From Osmia lignaria lignaria (lineage: Eukaryota; Arthropoda; Insecta; Hymenoptera; Megachilidae), in NCBI RefSeq assembly GCF_051020975.1, contig NW_027478165.1, positions 8,090,001 through 8,154,000 of the forward strand: 64,000 nt of DNA. Reading direction: 5' to 3'. Positions 51,041-63,920 of this stretch are shown one piece after another. The notes beneath the pieces were generated by a model that was not told the DNA's origin, did not search any database, and saw only the letters and a program-made list of their open reading frames with translations. Numbering within the stretch: the stretch's first letter is position 1; every line of letters begins with the position of its first letter. A program made the translations under genes and the position numbers.

Positions 51041-53617
51041 TGATCAGATGCGTAGTTCTCGAGATATATCAAGATATTTAAAAGTTCCGAAGCCGCACCA
51101 ACATAATAGAGATACAGAAACAGCGTGGCCCCTTTCTGCGAGATAACTCTGCACTATTGCGAGCTGGAAATGCCACTTCCAGTTTAGCTGTGCAGACGAA
51201 GAACAACAAGAAGAAGAAATATCTCGAAATATGTCCGTCAGGCCCGATCCTTTGAGCTGAATCTGCAAATATCTCGCAAACAATGCGAGCTATGGCAAAA
51301 CGTTGAGAGACCTTTTTTGTAGGAAATTAAGTTTCCTACTATTTATGTTCTATGATATTCTTTGATCAGATGCGTAGTTTTCGAGATATATCGAGATATT
51401 TAAAGGTTCCGAAGCCGCAACAACATAATAGAGATACAGAAACACCGTGGCCCCTTTCTTTGAGATAACTCTGCACTATTGCGAGCTGCAAATGCCACTT
51501 CCAGCTTAGCTGTGCAGAAGAAGAACAACAAGAAGAAGAAATATCTCGAAATATGTCCGTCAGGCCCCTTCCCTTGAGATGTATCTGCAAATATCTCGGA
51601 AACGAAGCGAGCTATGGCAAAATGTTGAGAGACCTTTTTTGTAGAGAATTATGTTTCCTACTTTTTATGTTCTATGATATTTTTTGATCAGATGCGTAGT
51701 TCTCGAGATATATCAAGATATTTAAAAGTTCCGAAGCCGCACCAACATAATAGAGATACAGAAACACCGTGGCCCCTTTCTTTGAGATAACTCTGCACTA
51801 TTGCGAGCTGCAAATGCCACTTCCAGCTTAGCTGTGCAGAAGAAGAACAACAAGAAGAAGAAATATCTCGAAATATGTCCGTCAGGCCCCTTCCCTTGAG
51901 ATATATCTGCAAATATCTCGGAAACGAAGCGTGCTATGGCAAAATGTTAAGAGACCTTTTTTGTAGAGAATTAAGTTTCCTACTTTTTATGTTCTATGAT
52001 ATTTTTTGATCAGATGCGTAGTTCTCGAGATATCTCAAGATATTTAAAAGTTCCGAAGCCGCACCAACATAATGGAGATACAGAAACACCGTGGCCCCTT
52101 TCTTTGAGATAACTCTGCACTATTGCGAGCTGCAAATGCCACTTCCAGCTTAGCTGTGCAGAAGAAGAACAACAAGAAGAAGAAATATCTCGAAATATGT
52201 CCGTCATGCCCCTTCCCTTGTGATATATCTGCAAATATCTCGGAAACGAAGCGAGCTATGGCAAAATGTTAAGAGACCTTTTTTGTAGAGAATTATGTTT
52301 CCTACAATTTATGTTCTATGATATTTTTTGATCAGAAGCGTAGTTTTCGAGATATATCGAGATATTTAAAAGTTCCGAAGCCGCACCAACATAATAGAGA
52401 TACAGAAACAGCGTGGCCCCTTTCTGCGAGATAACTCTGCACTATTGCGAGCTGGAAATGCCACTTCCAGTTTAGCTGTGCAGACGAAGAACAACAAGAA
52501 GAAGAAATATCTCGAAATATGTCCGTCAGGCCCGATCCTTTGAGCTGAATCTGCAAATATCTCGCAAACAATGCGAGCTATGGCAAAACGTTGAGAGACC
52601 TTTTTTGTAGGAAATTAAGTTTCCTACTATTTATGTTCTATGATATTCTTTGATCAGATGCGTAGTTTTCGAGATATATCGAGATATTTAAAGGTTCCGA
52701 AGCCGCAACAACATAATAGAGATACAGAAACACCGTGGCCCCTTTCTTTGAGATAACTCTGCACTATTGCGAGCTGCAAATGCCACTTCCAGCTTAGCTG
52801 TGCAGAAGAAGAACAACAAGAAGAAGAAATATCTCGAAATATGTCCGTCAGGCCCCTTCCCTTGAGATGTATCTGCAAATATCTCGGAAACGAAGCGAGC
52901 TATGGCAAAATGTTGAGAGACCTTTTTTGTAGAGAATTATGTTTCCTACTTTTTATGTTCTATGATATTTTTTGATCAGATGCGTAGTTCTCGAGATATA
53001 TCAAGATATTTAAAAGTTCCGAAGCCGCACCAACATAATAGAGATACAGAAACACCGTGGCCCCTTTCTTTGAGATAACTCTGCACTATTGCGAGCTGCA
53101 AATGCCACTTCCAGCTTAGCTGTGCAGAAGAAGAACAACAAGAAGAAGAAATATCTCGAAATATGTCCGTCAGGCCCCTTCCCTTGAGATAAATCTGCAA
53201 ATATCTCGGAAACGAAGCGAGCTATGGCAAAATGTTAAGAGACCTTTTTTATAGAGAATTAAGTTTCCTACTTTTTATGTTCTATGATATTTTATGATCA
53301 GATGCGTAGTTCTCGAGATATATCAAGATATTTAAAAGTTCCGAAGCCGCACCAACATAATAGAGATACAGAAAGAACCGTGGCCCCTTTCTTTGAGATA
53401 ACTCTGCACTATTGCGAGCTGCAAATGCCACTTCCAGCTTAGCTGTGCAGAAGAAGAACAACAAGAAGAAGAAATATCTCGAAATATGTCCGTCAGGCCC
53501 CTTCCCTTGAGATATATCTGCAAATATCTCGGAAACGAAGCGTGCTATGGCAAAATGTTAAGAGACCTTTTTTGTAGAGAATTAAGTTTCCTACTTTTTA
53601 TGTTCTATGATATTTTT
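51041..53617 (+). repeat. Four-unit duplication (1,288/1,289 bp) with strongly diverged units
   Basis: Units at 51,041-52,328 repeat at 52,329-53,617. Markers: CAGCGTGGCC (51,121 and 52,409), TTTCTGCGAG, AGACGAAGAAC, GCCCGATCC, CTCGCAAACAATGCG and AAAACGTTGAGAG (51,297 and 52,585). The first unit of each copy holds more private changes than typical units and shares CCTTTGAGCTGAATCTGC with zone I. Confidence 0.9.
53371..53380 (+). other. 1-bp insertion in one unit
   Basis: GAAAGAACCGTGG replaces GAAACACCGTGG, making this unit 323 bp. It shifts both the minus- and plus-strand frames. It is absent from the paired HOR copy, so it followed that duplication. Confidence 0.9.
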
Positions 53618-53939
53618 TGATCAGATGCGTAGTTCTCGAGATATCTCAAGATATTTAAAAGTTCCGAAGCCGCACCAACATAATGGAGATACAGAAACAC
53701 CGTGGCCCCTTTCTTTGAGATAACTCTGCACTATTGCGAGCTGCAAATGCCACTTCCAGCTTAGCTGTGCAGAAGAAGAACAACAAGAAGAAGAAATATC
53801 TCGAAATATGTCCGTCAGGCCCCTTCCCTTGTGATATATCTGCAAATATCTCGGAAACGAAGCGAGCTATGGCAAAATGTTAAGAGACCTTTTTTGTAGA
53901 GAATTATGTTTCCTACAATTTATGTTCTATGATATTTTT

Positions 53940-54503
53940 TGATCAGAAGCGTAGTTTTCGAGATATATCGAGATATTTAAAAGTTCCGAAGCCGCACCAA
54001 CATAATAGAGGTACAGAAACACCGTGGCCCCTTTCTTTGAGATAACTCTGCACTAGTGCGAGCCGCAAATGCCACTTCCAGCTTAGCTGTGCAGAAGAAG
54101 AACAACAAGAAGAAGAAGTATCTCGAAATATGTCCGTCAGGCCCCTTCCCTTGAGATAAATCTGCAAATATCTCGGAAACGAAGCGAGCTATGGCAAAAT
54201 GTTAGGAGACCTTTTTTGTAGAGAATTAAGTTTCCTGCTTTTTATGTTCTATGATATTTTTTGATCAGATGCGTAGTTCTCGAGATATATCAAGATATTT
54301 AAAAGTTCCGAAGCCGCACCAACATAATAGAGATACAGAAACACCGTGGCCCCTTTCTTTGAGATAACTCTGCACTATTGCGAGCTGCAAATGCCACTTC
54401 CAGCTTAGCTGTGCGGAAGAAGAACAACAAGAAGAAGAAATATCTCGAAATATGTCCGTCAGGCCCCTTCCCTTGAGATAAATCTGCAAATATCTCGGAA
54501 ACG
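53940..54503 (+). repeat. Duplication at eleven-unit offset, copy 2
   Basis: Second copy of 50,397-50,960, with GTTAGGAGACC near 54,201 and TTTCCTGCTTTTTA near 54,230. Confidence 0.8.
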
Positions 54504-56218
54504 AAGCGAGCTATGGCAAAATGTTAAGAGACCTTTTTTGTAGAGAATTAAGTTTCCTACTTTTTATGTTCTATGATATTTTTTGATCAGATGCGTAGTT
54601 CTCGAGATATATCAAGATATTTAAAAGTTCCGAAGCCGCACCAACATAATAGAGATACAGAAACACCGTGGCCCCGTTCTTTGAGATAACTCTGCACTAT
54701 TGCGAGCTGTAAATGCCACTTCCAGCTTAGCTGTGCAGAAGAAGAACAACAAGAAGAAGAAATATTTCGAAATATGTCCGTCAGGCCCCTTCCCTTGAGA
54801 TAAATCTGCAAACATCTCGGAAACGAAGCGAGCTACGGCAAAATCTTAAGAGACCCTTTTTGTAGAAAATTAGGTTTCCTACTCTTTATGTTCTATGATA
54901 TTTTTTGATCAGATGCGTAGTTCTCGAGATATATCAAGATATTTAAAAGTTGCGAAGCCGCACCAACATAATAGAGATACAGAAACACCGTGGCCCCTTT
55001 CTTTGAGATAACTCTGCACTATTGCGAGCTGCAAATGCCACTTCCAGCTTAGCTGTGCAGAAGAAGAACAACAAGAAGAAGAAATATCTCGAAATATGTC
55101 CGTCAGGCCCCTTCCCTTGAGATAAATCTGCAAATATCTCGGAAACGAAGCGAGCTATGACAAAATGTTAGGAGACCTTTTTTGTAGAGAATTAAGTTTC
55201 CTACTTTTTATGTTCTATGATATTTTTTGATCAGATGCGTAGTTCTCGAGATATATCAAGATATTTAAAAGTTCCGAAGCCGCACCAACATAATAGAGAT
55301 ACAGAAACACCGTGGCCCCGTTCTTTGAGATAACTCTGCACTATTGCGAGCTGTAAATGCCACTTCCAGCTTAGCTGTGCAGAAGAAGAACAACAAGAAG
55401 AAGAAATATCTCGAAATATGTCCGTCAGGCCCCTTCCCTTGAGATAAATCTGCAAATATCTCGGAAACGAAGCGAGCTATGGCAAAATGTTAAGAGACCT
55501 TTTTTGTAGAGAATTAAGTTTCCTACCTTTTATGTTCTATGATATTTTTTGATCAGATGCGTAGTTCTCGAGATATATCAAGATATTTAAAAGTTCCGAA
55601 CCCGCACCAACATAATAGAGATACAGAAACACCGTGGCCCCTTTCTTTGAGATAACTTTGCACTATTGCGAGCTGCAAATGCCACTTCCAGCTTAGCTGT
55701 GCAGAAGAAGAACAACAAGAAGAAGAAATATCTCGAAATATGTCCGTCCGGCCCCTTCCCTTGAGATAAATCTGCAAATATCTCGGAAACGAAGCGAGCT
55801 ATGGCAAAATGTTAAGAGACGTTTTTTGTAGAGAATTAAGTTTCCTACTTTTTATGTTCTATGATATTTTTTGATCAGATGCGTAGTTCTCGAGATATAT
55901 CAAGATATTTAAAAGTTCCGAAGCCGCACCAACATAATGGAGATACAGAAACACCGTGGCCCCTTTCCTTGAGATAACTCTGCACTATTGCGAGCTGGAA
56001 ATGCCACTTCCAGTTTAGCTGTGCAGAAGAAGAACAACAAGAAGAAGAAATATCTCGAAATATGTCCGTCAGGCCCCTTCCCTTGAGATAAATCTGCAAA
56101 TATCTCGGAAACGAAGCGAGCTATGGCAAAATGTTAAGAGAGCTTTTTTGTAGAGAATTAAGTTTCCTACTTTTTATGTTCTATGATATTTTTTGATCAG
56201 ATGCGTAGTTCTCGAGAT

Positions 56219-56230
56219 ATATCAGATATT
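56219..56230 (+). other. 1-bp deletion in one unit
   Basis: ATATATCAGATATT replaces ATATATCAAGATATT, making a 321-bp unit and altering the end of the minus-strand frame. Confidence 0.9.
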
Positions 56231-56836
56231 TAAAAGTTCCGAAGCCGCACCAACATAATAGAGATACAGAAACACCGTGGCCCCGTTCTTTGAGATAACT
56301 CTGCACTATTGCGAGCTGTAAATGCCACTTCCAGCTTAGCTGTGCAGAAGAAGAACAACAAGAAGAAGAAATATCTCGAAATATGTCCGTCAGGCCCCTT
56401 CCCTTGAGATAAATCTGCAAATATCTCGGAAACGAAGCGAGCTATGGCAAAATGTTAAGAGACCTTTTTTGTAGAGAATTAAGTTTCCTACTTTTTATGT
56501 TCTATGATATTTTTTGATCAGATTCGTAGTTCTCGAGATATATCAAGATATTTAAAAGTTCCGAAGCCGCACCAACATAATAGAGATACAGAAACACCGT
56601 GGCCCCTTTCTTTGAGATAACTGTGCACTATTGCGAGCTGCAAATGCCACTTCCAGCTTAGCTGTGCAGAAGAAGAACAACAAGAAGAAGAAATATCTCG
56701 AAATATGTCCGTCAGGCCCCTTCCCTTGAGATAAATCTGCAAATATCTCGGAAACGAAGCGAGCTATGGCAAAATGTTAAGAGACCTTTTTTGTAGAGAA
56801 TTAAGTTTCCTACTTTTTATGTTCTGCGATATTTTT

Positions 56837-58768
56837 TGATCAGATGCGTAGTTCTCGAGATATATCAAGATATTTAAAAGTTCCGAAGCCGCACCAACAT
56901 AATAGAGATACAGAAACACCGTGGCCCCTTTCTTTGGGATAACTCTGCACTATTGCGAGCTGGAAATGCCACTTCCAGTTTAGCTGTGCAGAAGAAGAAC
57001 AACAAGAAGAAGAAATATCTCGAAATATTTCCGTCGGGACCCTTCCCTTGAGATAAATCTGCAAATATCTCGGAAACGAAGCGAGCTATGGCAAAACGTT
57101 AAGAGACCTTTTTTGTAGAGAATTATGTTTCCTACAATTTATGTTCTATGATATTTTTTGATCAGAAGCGTAGTTTTCGAGATATATCGAGATATTTAAA
57201 AGTTCCGAAGCCGCACCAACATAATAGAGATACAGAAACACCGTGGCCTCCTTCTTTGAGATAACTCTGCACTATTGCGAGCTGCAAATGCCACTTCCAG
57301 CTTAGCTGTGCAGAAGAAGAACAACAAGAAGAAGAAATATCTCGAAATATGTCCGTCAGGCCCCTTCCCTTGAGATAAATCTGCAAATATCTCGGAAACG
57401 AAGCGAGCTATGGCAAAATGTTGAGAGACCTTTTTTGTAGAGAATTAAGTGTCCTACTTTTTATGTTCTATGATATTTTTTGATCAGATGCGTAGTTCTC
57501 GAGATATATCAAGATATTTTAAAGTTCCGAAGCCGCACCAACATAATAGAGGTACAGAAACACTGTGGCCCCTTTCTTTGAGATAACTCTGCACTATTGC
57601 GAGCTGCAAATGCCACTTCCAGCTTAGCTGTGCAGAAGAAGAACAACAAGAAGAAGAAATATCTCGAAATATGTCCGTCAGGCCCCTTCCCTTGAGATAA
57701 ATCTGCAAATATCTCGGAAACGAAGCGAGCTATGGCAAAATGTTAAGAGACCTTTTTTGTAGAGAATTAAGTTTCCTACTTTTTAGGTTCTGTGATATTT
57801 TTTGATCAGATGCGTAGTTCTCGAGATATATCAAGATATTTAAAAGTTCCGAAGCCGCACCAACATAATAGAGATACAGAAACACCGTGGCCCCTTTCTT
57901 TGGGATAACTCTGCACTATTGCGAGCTGGAAATGCCACTTCCAGTTTAGCTGTGCAGAAGAAGAACAACAAGAAGAAGAAATATCTCGAAATATTTCCGT
58001 CGGGACCCTTCCCTTGAGATAAATCTGCAAATATCTCGGAAACGAAGCGAGCTATGGCAAAACGTTAAGAGACCTTTTTTGTAGAGAATTATGTTTCCTA
58101 CAATTTATGTTCTATGATATTTTTTGATCAGAAGCGTAGTTTTCCAGATATATCGAGATATTTAAAAGTTCCGAAGCCGCACCAACATAATAGAGATACA
58201 GAAACACCGTGGCCTCCTTCTTTGAGATAACTCTGCACTATTGCGAGCTGCAAATGCCACTTCCAGCTTAGCTGTGCAGAAGAAGAACAACAAGAAGAAG
58301 AAATATCTCGAAATATGTCCGTCAGGCCCCTTCCCTTGAGATAAATCTGCAAATATCTCGGAAACGAAGCGAGCTATGGCAAAATGTTGAGAGACCTTTT
58401 TTGTAGAGAATTAAGTGTCCTACTTTTTATGTTCTATGATATTTTTTGATCAGATGCGTAGTTCTCGAGATATATCAAGATATTTTAAAGTTCCGAAGCC
58501 GCACCAACATAATAGAGGTACAGAAACACTGTGGCCCCTTTCTTTGAGATAACTCTGCACTATTGCGAGCTGCAAATGCCACTTCCAGCTTAGCTGTGCA
58601 GAAGAAGAACAACAAGAAGAAGAAATATTTCGAAATATGTCCGTCAGGCCCCTTCCCTTGAGATAAATCTGCAAACATCTCGGAAACGAAGCGAGCTACG
58701 GCAAAATCTTAAGAGACCCTTTTTGTAGAAAATTAGGTTTCCTACTTTTTATGTTCTATGATATTTTT
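56837..58768 (+). repeat. Three-unit duplication (966 bp)
   Basis: Units at 56,837-57,802 repeat at 57,803-58,768. Markers: TTCCGTCGGGACCC (57,029 and 57,995), GGCCTCCTTC (57,245 and 58,211), TTAAGTGTCC and GATATTTTAAAGTT. The last unit of copy 2 ends with a patch resembling 54,760-54,870. Confidence 0.9.
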
Positions 58769-60289
58769 TGATCAGATGCGTAGTTCTCGAGATATATCAA
58801 GATATTTAAAAGTTTCGAAGCCGCACCAACATAATAGAGATACAGAAACACCGTGGCCCCTTTCTTTGAGATAACTCTGCACTATTGCGAGCTGCAAATG
58901 CCACTTCCAGTTTAGCTGTGCAGAAGGAGAACAACAAGAAGAAGAAATATCTCGAAATATGTCCGTCAGGCCCCTTCCCTTGAGATAAATCTGCATATAT
59001 CTCGGAAACGAAGCGAGCTATGGCAAAATGTTAAGAGACCTTTTTTGTAGAGAATTATGTTTCCTACAAGTTATGTTCTATGATATTTTTTGATCAGAAG
59101 CGTAGTTTTCAAGATATATCGAGATATTTAAAAGATCCGAAGCCGCACCAACATAATAGAGATACAGAAACACCGTGGCCCCTTTCTTTGAGATAACTCT
59201 GCACTATTGCGAGCTGCAAATGCCGCTTCGAGCTTAGCTGTGCAGAAGAAGAACAACAAGAAGAAGAAATATCTCGAAATATGTCCGTCAGACCCCTTCC
59301 CTTGAGATGAATCTGCAAATATCTCGGAAACGAACCGAGCTATGGCAAAATGTTAAGAGACCTTTTTTGTAGAGAATAATGTTTCCTACAATTTACGTTC
59401 TATGATATTTTTTGATCAGAAGCGTAGTTTTCGAGATATATCGAGATATTTAAAAGTTCCGAAGCCGCACCAACATAATAGAGATACAGAAACACCGTGG
59501 CCCCTCTCTTTGAGATAACTCTGCACTATTGCGAGCTGCAAATGCCACTTCCAGCTTAGCTGTGCAGAAGAAGAACAACAAGAAGAAGAAATATCTCGAA
59601 ATATGGCCGTCAGGCCCCTTCCCTTGAGATAAATCTGCAAATATCTCGGAAACGAAGCGAGCTATGGCAAAATGTTTAGAGACCTTTCTTGTAGAGAATT
59701 AAGTTTCCTACTTTTTATGTAGTATGATATTTTTTGATCAGATGCGTAGTTCTCGAGATATATCAAGATATTTAAAAGTTCCGAAGCCGCACCAACATAA
59801 TAGAGATACAGAAACACCGTGGCCCCTTTCTTTGAGATAACTCTGCACTATTGCGCGCTGCGAATGCCACTTCCAGCTTAGCTGTGCAGAAGAAGAACAA
59901 CAACAAGAAGAAATATCTCGAAATATGTCCGTCAGGCCCCTTCCCTTGAGATAAATCTGCAAATATCTCGGAAACGAAGCGAGCTATGGCAAAATGTTAA
60001 GAGACCTTTTTTGTAGAGAATAATGTTTCCTACAATTTATGTTCTATGATATTTTTTGATCAGAAGCGTAGTTTTCAAGATATATCGAGATATTTAAAAG
60101 TTCCGAAGCCGCACCAACATAATAGAGATACAGAAACACCGTGGCCCCTTTCTTTGAGATAACTCTGCACTATTGCGACCTGCAAATGCCACTTCCAGCT
60201 CAGCTGTGCAGAAGAAGAACAACAAGAAGAAGAAATATCTCGAAATATGTCCGTCAGGCCCCTTCCCTTGAGATAAATCTGCAAATATC

Positions 60290-63000
60290 TCGGAAACGAA
60301 GCGAGCTATGGCAAAATGTTTAGAGACCTTTCTTGTAGAGAATTAAGTTTCCTACTTTTTATGTAGTATGATATTTTCTGATCAGATGCGTAGTTCTCGA
60401 GATATATCAAGATATTTAAAAGTTCCGAAGCCGCACCAACATAATAGAGATACAGAAACACCGTGGCCCCTTTCTTTGAGATAGCTCTGCACTATTGCGC
60501 GCTGCAAATGCCACTTCCAGCTTAGCTGTGCAGAAGAAGACCAACAAGAAGAAGAAATATCTCGAAATATGTCCGTCAGGCCCCTTCCCTTGGGATAAAT
60601 CTGCAAATATCTCGGAAACGAAGCGAGCTATGGCAAAATGTTAAGAGACCTTTTTTGTAGAGAATTCAGTTTCCTACTTTTTATGTTCTATAATATTTTT
60701 CGATCAGAGGCGTAGTTCTCGAGATATATCGAGATATTTAAAAGTTCCGAAGCCGCACCAACATAATAGAGATACAGAAACACCGTGGCCCCTTTCTTTG
60801 AGATAACTCTGCACTAGTGCGAGCCGCAAATGCCACTTCCAGCTTAGCTGTGCAGAAGAAGAACAAGAAGAAGAAGAAATATCTCGAAATATGTCCGTCA
60901 GGCCCCTTCCCATGAGATAAATATGCAAATATCTCGGAAACGAAGCGAGCTATGGCAAAATGTTAAGAGACCTTTTTTGTAGAGAATTAAGTTTCCTACT
61001 TTTTATGTTGTATGATATTTTTTGATCAGATGCGTAGTTCTCGAGATATATCAAGATATTTAAAAGTTCCGAAGCTGCACCAACATAATAGAGATACAGT
61101 AACACCGTGGCCCCTTTCTTTGAGATAACTCTGCACTATTGCGAGCTGCAAATGCCACTTCCAGCTTAGCTGTGCAGAAGAAGAACAACAAGAAGAAGAA
61201 ATATCTCGAAATATGTCCGTCAGGCCCCTTCCCTTGAGATAAATCTGCAAATATCTCGGAAACGAAGCGAGCTATGGCAAAATGTTTAGAGACCTTTCTT
61301 GTAGAGAATTAAGTTTCCTACTTTTTATGTAGTATGATATTTTCTGATCAGATGCGTAGTTCTCGAGATATATCAAGATATTTAAAAGTTCCGAAGCCGC
61401 ACCAACATAATAGAGATACAGAAACACCGTGGCCCCTTTCTTTGAGATAGCTCTGCACTATTGCGCGCTGCAAATGCCACTTCCAGCTTAGCTGTGCAGA
61501 AGAAGACCAACAAGAAGAAGAAATATCTCGAAATATGTCCGTCAGGCCCCTTCCCTTGAGATAAATCTGCAAATATCTCGGAAACGAAGCGAGCTATGGC
61601 AAAATGTTAAGAGACCTTTTTTGTAGAGAATTCAGTTTCCTACTTTTTATGTTCTATGATATTTTTCGATCAGAGGCGTAGTTCTCGAGATATATCGAGA
61701 TATTTAAAAGTTCCGAAGCCGCACCAACATAATAGAGATACAGAAACACCGTGGCCCCTTTCTTTGAGATAACTCTGCACTAGTGCGAGCCGCAAATGCC
61801 ACTTCCAGCTTAGCTGTGCAGAAGAAGAACAAGAAGAAGAAGAAATATCTCGAAATATGTCCGTCAGGCCCCTTCCCATGAGATAAATATGCAAATATCT
61901 CGGAAACGAAGCGAGCTATGGCAAAATGTTAAGAGACCTTTTTTGTAGAGAATTAAGTTTCCTACTTTTTATGTTCTATGATATTTTTTGATCAGATGCG
62001 TAGTTCTCGAGATATATCAAGATATTTAAAAGTTCCGAAGCTGCACCAACATAATAGAGATACAGAAACACCGTGGCCCCTTTCTTTGAGATAACTCTGC
62101 ACTATTGCGAGCTGCAAATGCCACTTCCAGCTTAGCTGTGCAGAAGAAGAACAACAAGAAGAAGAAATATCTCGAAATATGTCCGTCAGGCCCCTTCCCT
62201 TGAGATAAATCTGCAAATATCTCGGAAACGAAGCGAGCTATGGCAAAATGTTTAGAGACCTTTCTTGTAGAGAATTAAGTTTCCTACTTTTTATGTAGTA
62301 TGATATTTTCTGATCAGATGCGTAGTTCTCGAGATATATCAAGATATTTAAAAGTTCCGAAGCCGCACCAACATAATAGAGATACAGAAACACCGTGGCC
62401 CCTTTCTTTGAGATAGCTCTGCACTATTGCGCGCTGCAAATGCCACTTCCAGCTTAGCTGTGCAGAAGAAGACCAACAAGAAGAAGAAATATCTCGAAAT
62501 ATGTCCGTCAGGCCCCTTCCCTTGAGATAAATCTGCAAATATCTCGGAAACGAAGCGAGCTATGGCAAAATGTTAAGAGACCTTTTTTGTAGAGAATTCA
62601 GTTTCCTACTTTTTATGTTCTATGATATTTTTCGATCAGAGGCGTAGTTCTCGAGATATATCGAGATATTTAAAAGTTCCGAAGCCGCACCAACATAATA
62701 GAGATACAGAAACACCGTGGCCCCTTTCTTTGAGATAACTCTGCACTAGTGCGAGCCGCAAATGCCACTTCCAGCTTAGCTGTGCAGAAGAAGAACAAGA
62801 AGAAGAAGAAATATCTCGAAATATGTCCGTCAGGCCCCTTCCCATGAGATAAATATGCAAATATCTCGGAAACGAAGCGAGCTATGGCAAAATGTTAAGA
62901 GACCTTTTTTGTAGAGAATTAAGTTTCCTACTTTTTATGTTCTATGATATTTTTTGATCAGATGCGTAGTTCTCGAGATATATCAAGATATTTAAAAGTT
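60290..63000 (+). repeat. Three-unit higher-order repeat, 966 bp, about 2.8 copies
   Basis: The marker ATGTAGTATGATATTTTCTG is at 60,361, 61,327 and 62,293. TTTTTCGATCAGAGGCG and CCCATGAGATAAATATGC recur at the same spacing. Copies 2 and 3 share TATGATATT where copy 1 has TATAATATT near 60,689. The order breaks near 63,000, where CCGAAGCTGC of the earlier copies gives way to CCGAAACCGC. Confidence 0.92.
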
Positions 63001-63920
63001 CCGAAACCGCACCAACATAATAGAGATACAGAAACACCGTGGCCCCTTTCTTTGAGATAACTCTGCACTATTGCTAGCTGCAAATGCCACTTCCAGCTTA
63101 GCTGTGCAGAGGAAGAACAACAAGAAGAAGAAATATCTCGAAATATGTCCGTCAGGCCAGTTCCTTTGAGCTGAATCTGCAAATATCTCGGAAACTAAGC
63201 GAGCTATGGCAAAATGTTAAGAGACGTTTTTTGTAGAGAATTATGTTTCCTACAATTTATGTTCTATGATATTTTTTGATCAGAAGCGTAGTTTTCGAGA
63301 TATATCGAGATATTTAAAAGTTCCGAAGACGCACCAACATAATAGAGATACAGAAACACCGTGGCCCCTTTCTTTGAGATAACTGTGCACTAGTGCGAGC
63401 CGCAAATGCCACTTCCAGCTTAGCTGTGCAGAAGAAGAACAACAAGAAGAAGAAATACCTCGAAATATGTCCGTCAGGCCCCTTCCCTTGAGATAAATCT
63501 GCAAATATCTCGGAAACGAAGCGAGCTATGGCAAAATGTTTAGAGACCGTTTTTGTAGAGAATTAAGTTTCCTACTTTTCATGTTCTATGATATTTTTTG
63601 ATCAGATGCGTAGTTCTCGAGATATATCAAGATATTTAAAAGTTCCGAAGCCGCACCAACATAATAGAGATACAGAAACACCGTGGCCCCTTTCTTTGAG
63701 ATAACTCTGCACTATTGCGCGCTGCGAATGCCACTTCCAGCTTAGCTGTGCAGAAGAAGAACAACAACAAGAAGAAATATCTCGAAATATGTCCGTCAGG
63801 CCCCTTCCCTTGAGATAAATCTGCAAATATCTCGGAAACGAAGCGAGCTATGGCAAAATGTTAAGAGACCTTTTTTGTAGAGAATAATGTTTCCTATAAT
63901 TTATGTTCTATGATATTTTT

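Larger units (their letters stand above)
35913..58768 (+). repeat. Zone III of the array
   Basis: Marked by GAGATATCTCAAG near the unit start, usually together with CATAATGGAG. I count 18 units with the palindromic form between 35,933 and 53,647, none outside. A dimer pattern (644 bp) at 36.2-37.2 kb shares GAGACATTTTTTG at 36,501 and 37,145. Larger HORs follow and are listed separately. Confidence 0.75.

Noticed and set aside
60141..60323. Plus-strand frame of 60 codons at 60,141
   Set aside because: It starts at GTG, arises from a local change (GCGACC) within an ordinary unit, and is not repeated in neighbours.
178..63826. About 190 small minus-strand reading frames of 74-84 codons as protein genes
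   Set aside because: They recur once per repeat unit, start at TTG or GTG rather than ATG in ordinary units, show no known domain, and are broken in about a dozen units. They are by-products of the satellite sequence.
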